Below, piece by piece: positions 61,558 to 64,000 of a stretch of DNA of 64,000 nt. The number at the start of each line of letters is the position of its first letter. Positions within the stretch are counted from its first letter, which is position 1. The notes under the pieces are model-generated. The model was not told the origin of the DNA and searched no databases. It was given only the letters and a program-made list of their open reading frames with translations. The stretch spans positions 9,342,001 through 9,406,000 of the forward strand of contig NZ_JASTWJ010000001.1 in the NCBI RefSeq assembly GCF_030499515.1. Direction: 5' to 3'. This stretch comes from Streptomyces sp. DT2A-34 (GTDB lineage: Bacteria > Actinomycetota > Actinomycetes > Streptomycetales > Streptomycetaceae). A program made the position numbers and the translations under genes.

Positions 61558-61974
61558 TTACTCCGCGCGCACCGTCACCCGCCGTACGAGCAGGTACATC
61601 TCGCACCCCAGGCAGTACCCGAAGACGGCGTTCAGGAAGGCGGCCGCGAGCGCGGCCCCCGTCGCGGCGAGTCCCAGCCAGTCCGGCCCGAGCGTGTACC
61701 CGACCAGCCCGACGCCCGCGAAGACCAGCCCCACCGCCTGTGCGAACCGCGGCGGTTCCGGCGCCTCGAACTCGGTCGGCGGCCCGATCCGGGGACGTAC
61801 GGCCTTGCGGAACAGCAGGCCGTACGGCGAACGGCCCACCCCGCCCGCCGCGCCCAGTGCGAACGCCAGCGTCTGCCAGGCCAGCAGCCAGGCGCTCCCG
61901 GTGACCAGAACGACCGCCAGCACCACGGTCGTCACGGCCGCCCCGAAGCGCGGCCCCCTCACATCGATGTCCAT
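61558..61974 (-). CDS. DUF4395 membrane protein with CxxC motif
   Basis: A 138-residue protein from ATG 61974. About four membrane helices (AAVTTVVLAVVLVTGSAWLL, WQTLAFALGAAGGVGRSPYG, VGLVFAGVGLVGYTLGPDWL, GAALAAAFLNAVFGYCLGCE). The family block RPRIGPPTEFEAPEPPRFAQ is present. A CLGC motif near the C-terminus could exchange electrons with a thioredoxin partner. It is divergent from the thioredoxin gene 76 bp away, the conserved Streptomyces pairing. Confidence 0.9.
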   Translation of the reverse strand: MDIDVRGPRFGAAVTTVVLAVVLVTGSAWLLAWQTLAFALGAAGGVGRSPYGLLFRKAVRPRIGPPTEFEAPEPPRFAQAVGLVFAGVGLVGYTLGPDWLGLAATGAALAAAFLNAVFGYCLGCEMYLLVRRVTVRAE

Positions 61975-62050
61975 GAACCAAGCATTCCGCAGCGGACCGG
62001 TTTCGGGGAGGCGGGAATCTTTGCAGTCTCGTGAAGGGTTGAGCAGGGTG

Positions 62051-62464
62051 ATGACCGGACTTGTGGTGTGCGTGGTGGTGCTCGTCGCGGCGAGCGCGTA
62101 CGGAGTGCTGCATCGGCGGCGGAGCGGGAGAGTGCGGGTGCGCGGGCGGGATGACGGAAAACAGCTCCAAGCGGCCGAGTTGGGCGGGCCGCTGGGCGAG
62201 CGCGCCACCCTCGTGCAGTTCTCCAGTGCCTTCTGCGCACCCTGCCGGGCCACCCGGCGGGTGCTCGGCGAGGTGGCCGGGATGGTCCCGGGCGTGACCC
62301 ATGTCGAGCTCGACGCCGAGGACAATCTGGACCTCGTCCGCCGGTTGGACATCCTCAAGACGCCGACCGTGCTGGTCCTCGACGCCGACGGCAACGTCGT
62401 ACGGCGGGCCACCGGTCAGCCGCGCAAGGCGGACGTCATCGCGGCGCTGGGCGAGGCGGTCTGA
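62051..62464 (+). CDS. Membrane-anchored thioredoxin-fold protein
   Basis: A 137-residue protein from ATG 62051 (GTG 62048 also possible). One N-terminal helix LVVCVVVLVAASAYGVL anchors it, then a thioredoxin fold: TLVQFSSAFCAPCRATRRVL (active site CAPC), THVELDAEDNLDLVRRLDIL then KTPTVLVLDADGNVV (cis-Pro). Cysteines face the outside if the helix is N-in. With the divergent CxxC protein DUF4395 it may form a transmembrane thiol relay; this is inference. Confidence 0.92.
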   Translation: MTGLVVCVVVLVAASAYGVLHRRRSGRVRVRGRDDGKQLQAAELGGPLGERATLVQFSSAFCAPCRATRRVLGEVAGMVPGVTHVELDAEDNLDLVRRLDILKTPTVLVLDADGNVVRRATGQPRKADVIAALGEAV

Positions 62465-62548
62465 GGGGCCGTGACGTCGAGGGTGAGTCATCTCCCACAT
62501 CGCGGAACCCACTTGACTGTGTGCACCACCTATCGTCAGCCTGACCGT

Positions 62549-62629
62549 ATGCCTGAGGAACTCCTTCTCTTCGGCCGGGCCCATGTCGACCTGGCCCGCA
62601 CCGCGAGCGCGCGCTGTCCGGGCTGTTGA
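62549..62629 (+). CDS. Putative cysteine-containing leader peptide (attenuator uORF)
   Basis: A 26-codon ORF (ATG 62549, stop TGA 62627-62629) ending HVDLARTASARCPGC. The HVDL.R.AS..C pattern is the signature of actinobacterial 'putative leader peptides' that precede sulfur, cysteine or flavin genes. The two Cys codons lie in the last four codons, as expected for Cys-tRNA-sensitive attenuation. A TATCGT -10-like hexamer ends ~12 nt before the ATG, so the uORF may be leaderless. The flavin reductase gene starts 44 nt after its stop. Confidence 0.7.
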   Translation: MPEELLLFGRAHVDLARTASARCPGC

Positions 62630-62673
62630 ACGACCACGGACCCGCACGCCTCCCCTCGCAGAAGGACAACTCC

Positions 62674-63183
62674 ATGACGGCCACCTCCGGCCTCGGCACC
62701 ACCCGGCTCGCCTCTGCCGACCTGCTCCGCTCCGTCTTCCGGCGCCATGCGACCGGTGTGGCAGTGATCACGGCCCGCGGCGAGACGGGCCCGGTCGGCT
62801 TCACCGCCACGTCCCTCACCTCCGTCTCCGCCGACCCCCCGATGCTCTCCTTCGGCATCGGCACCGGCGCCTCCAGCTGGCCGGCGATAGCCGCGACGGA
62901 CCATGTCGGCGTCCACATACTCGGCGAGCACCAGCAGTCGCTGGCGGCCACCTTCGCCCGCAGCGGCGCCGACCGCTTCGGCCCGCCCACAGCCTGGCGC
63001 GAGGGTCCCGAGGGCGTCCCCGTCCTCGACGACGTCCTCGCCTGGATGGTGTGCCGGATCGTCGGGCGCGTGCCCGCGGGCGATCACCGCATCGTGCTGG
63101 CCGAGGTCGTCCTCGGTGACCCCACCGGCCCCGGACGCCCACTCGTGTATCACCAGGGCCGGTTCAACGGCCTGCGTGACTGA
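62674..63183 (+). CDS. Flavin reductase family protein
   Basis: A 169-residue protein. ATG 62674 follows AGAAGGACAACTCC; an upstream ATG (62626) overlaps the leader peptide end and is rejected. FMN-binding split barrel: LLRSVFRRHATGVAVITARG, VGFTATSLTSVSADPPMLSF then GIGTGASSW, HVGVHILGEHQQSLAATFAR, PLVYHQGRFNGL. It supplies reduced FMN to a monooxygenase (two-component systems) or acts as an NAD(P)H:flavin reductase. No oxygenase partner is adjacent. A Cys leader peptide suggests sulfur-responsive control, for example in sulfonate use. Confidence 0.92.
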   Translation: MTATSGLGTTRLASADLLRSVFRRHATGVAVITARGETGPVGFTATSLTSVSADPPMLSFGIGTGASSWPAIAATDHVGVHILGEHQQSLAATFARSGADRFGPPTAWREGPEGVPVLDDVLAWMVCRIVGRVPAGDHRIVLAEVVLGDPTGPGRPLVYHQGRFNGLRD

Positions 63184-63372
63184 CCTCACCGCACCGATGT
63201 GACCGAACCGGCCTTCCACCGTTCTGCGAGGCCGTCGAATTCCGATTACGCTGCGTTGCAAAGGTCACAGTTCAAAGCGCTTGCTTAGCGGGAACGAACT
63301 GGGTGTACTGGCGAGTAATATTTCGCTCGGAGCGCGGGTCGCCCCGATCGGGATCGACCACTTGGGGCGCCT

Positions 63373-63396
63373 ATGCTGCCTGCAAGTAGGCAGCAT
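63373..63396. promoter_or_regulatory. Inverted repeat upstream of etfB
   Basis: ATGCTGCCT and AGGCAGCAT are perfect 9-bp arms with a 6-nt loop, 30 nt upstream of the GTG start. A TATGCT hexamer overlaps the left arm and could be a -10, so the palindrome may be an operator rather than a terminator. The rest of 63184-63425 holds no gene; it includes an isolated AAGCGCTT core at 63275-63282. Confidence 0.5.
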
Positions 63397-63425
63397 GGAA
63401 ATGACGATGCAGTAGGAGAGCCGGC

Positions 63426-64000
63426 GTGAGCTTGAGGATCGTTGTCACTGTGAAGTACGTGCCCGACGCCACTGGCGACCGGCACTTCGCCGATGACCTG
63501 ACCGTCGACCGGGACGACGTGGACGGTCTGCTCTCCGAGCTCGACGAGTACGCGGTCGAGCAGGCGCTGCAGATCTCCGAGAACTCCGACGACGACGTGG
63601 AGATCACCGTCCTGACGGTGGGCCCGGAGGACGCCAAGGACGCCCTGCGCAAGGCGCTGTCCATGGGCGCCGACAAGGCGATCCACGTCGAGGACGACGA
63701 CCTGCACGGCACCGACGCCCTCGGCACCTCCCTGGTGCTGGCCAAGGCGATCGAGAAGGCCGGCTACGACCTGGTCATCTCCGGCATGGCCTCCACCGAC
63801 GGCACCATGGGCGTCGTACCGGCCCTGCTCGCCGAGCGCCTGGGCGTCCCGCAGGTCACCCTGCTGTCCGAGGTCTTCGTCGAGGACGGCACGGTCAAGG
63901 GCCGCCGGGACGGCGACGCCGCCTCGGAGAACCTGGAGGCGTCGCTTCCGGCCGTCGTGTCGGTCACCGACCAGTCGGGTGAGGCGCGCTACCCGTCCTT
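63426..64000 (+). CDS. etfB: Electron transfer flavoprotein beta subunit (cut by window edge)
   Basis: GTG 63426 after AGGAGAG; 191 codons visible, 3' end missing. SLRIVVTVKYVPDATGDRHF, DEYAVEQALQISENSDDDVE then ITVLTVGPEDAKDALRKALS, GADKAIHVEDDDLHGTDALG and DLVISGMASTDGTMGVVPAL (AMP/FAD-site motif) are diagnostic of EtfB/FixA. EtfAB takes electrons from acyl-CoA dehydrogenases to the respiratory chain. The alpha subunit gene is expected just downstream. Confidence 0.95.
   Translation, partial: MSLRIVVTVKYVPDATGDRHFADDLTVDRDDVDGLLSELDEYAVEQALQISENSDDDVEITVLTVGPEDAKDALRKALSMGADKAIHVEDDDLHGTDALGTSLVLAKAIEKAGYDLVISGMASTDGTMGVVPALLAERLGVPQVTLLSEVFVEDGTVKGRRDGDAASENLEASLPAVVSVTDQSGEARYPS

Noticed and set aside
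63275..63282. AAGCGCTT LacI-type core upstream of etfB
   Set aside because: Only 8 bp, no extended symmetry, 150 bp from the start; likely chance.
1..64000. tRNA genes, rRNA genes, CRISPR arrays, insertion sequences, attachment sites
   Set aside because: None recognised: no T-loop-like motif in a cloverleaf context, no regularly spaced array, no transposase or integrase.

Overview
The window is chromosomal DNA of a Streptomyces-like actinomycete. The evidence is very high GC content with G/C at almost every third codon position, many GTG starts, ATGA/GTGA gene overlaps, and protein families typical of the genus (DUF5997, DUF6421, DUF5134, Rv1733c-like, plant-polymer hydrolases, several one-component regulators). 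No rRNA, tRNA, CRISPR array, insertion sequence or integrase was seen. The left edge cuts a tail-like structural gene and the right edge cuts etfB.

Layout. 0-5.4 kb: distal end of a contractile, phage-tail-like cluster (baseplate protein with LysM, tail protein with a beta-helix-like region, DUF6519 protein, endolysin-like amidase), closed by a strong hairpin. 5.5-9.3 kb: paaABCDE, the phenylacetyl-CoA epoxidase operon, behind a PaaR-like operator. 9.4-26 kb: mixed metabolic and regulatory genes (TerD-domain protein, DyP peroxidase, DUF5997 with an HTH-less LysR-like protein, GH127 hydrolase, a subtilase relic, HAD, Lrp/AsnC with a FUSC exporter, a lactonase-family gene behind a DasR-like site, a chelatase-like protein, a GlcNAc-kinase-like protein, ung, a BNR-repeat protein). 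26-35 kb: an AidB-like dehydrogenase divergent from a PaaX regulator, then a plant cell-wall locus (PL3 and PL1 pectate lyases, GH62, CE1-CBM2 esterase) with LacI/CebR-type operators. 35-54 kb: a 1449-residue P-type ATPase, an ArsR/ene-reductase pair, purine/pyrimidine permease, ferredoxin-NADP reductase, a DUF305/LVIVD pair, TetR, HAD, PAP2, DUF5134, a FUSC-MarR operon, two VOC proteins, GNAT and GDPD. 55-58.4 kb: a tightly coupled operon of DUF6421, a short-chain dehydrogenase and a threonine-aldolase-like PLP enzyme. 58.4-64 kb: a secreted protein, transglutaminase-like protein, PlsC, DUF4395 and thioredoxin, a cysteine-containing leader peptide in front of a flavin reductase, and etfB.

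How the genes work together. Two carbon themes stand out: aromatic (phenylacetate) catabolism and plant cell-wall breakdown. Both carry recognisable operator-like palindromes. The right end has a thiol/flavin flavour (thioredoxin, CxxC membrane protein, Cys leader peptide, flavin reductase, ETF).

The most interesting non-standard signals are: the Cys leader peptide; a 36-bp tandem repeat that ends the PaaX reading frame; a GH62 gene broken by two compensating single-base changes in C runs; a 12-mer shared at the same distance upstream of two secreted pectin-related enzymes; related intergenic repeats between convergent genes; a hairpin hidden inside an antiparallel gene overlap; and the uncharacterised DUF6421 operon. 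All function calls come from reading translations and from family knowledge. No database search was run.
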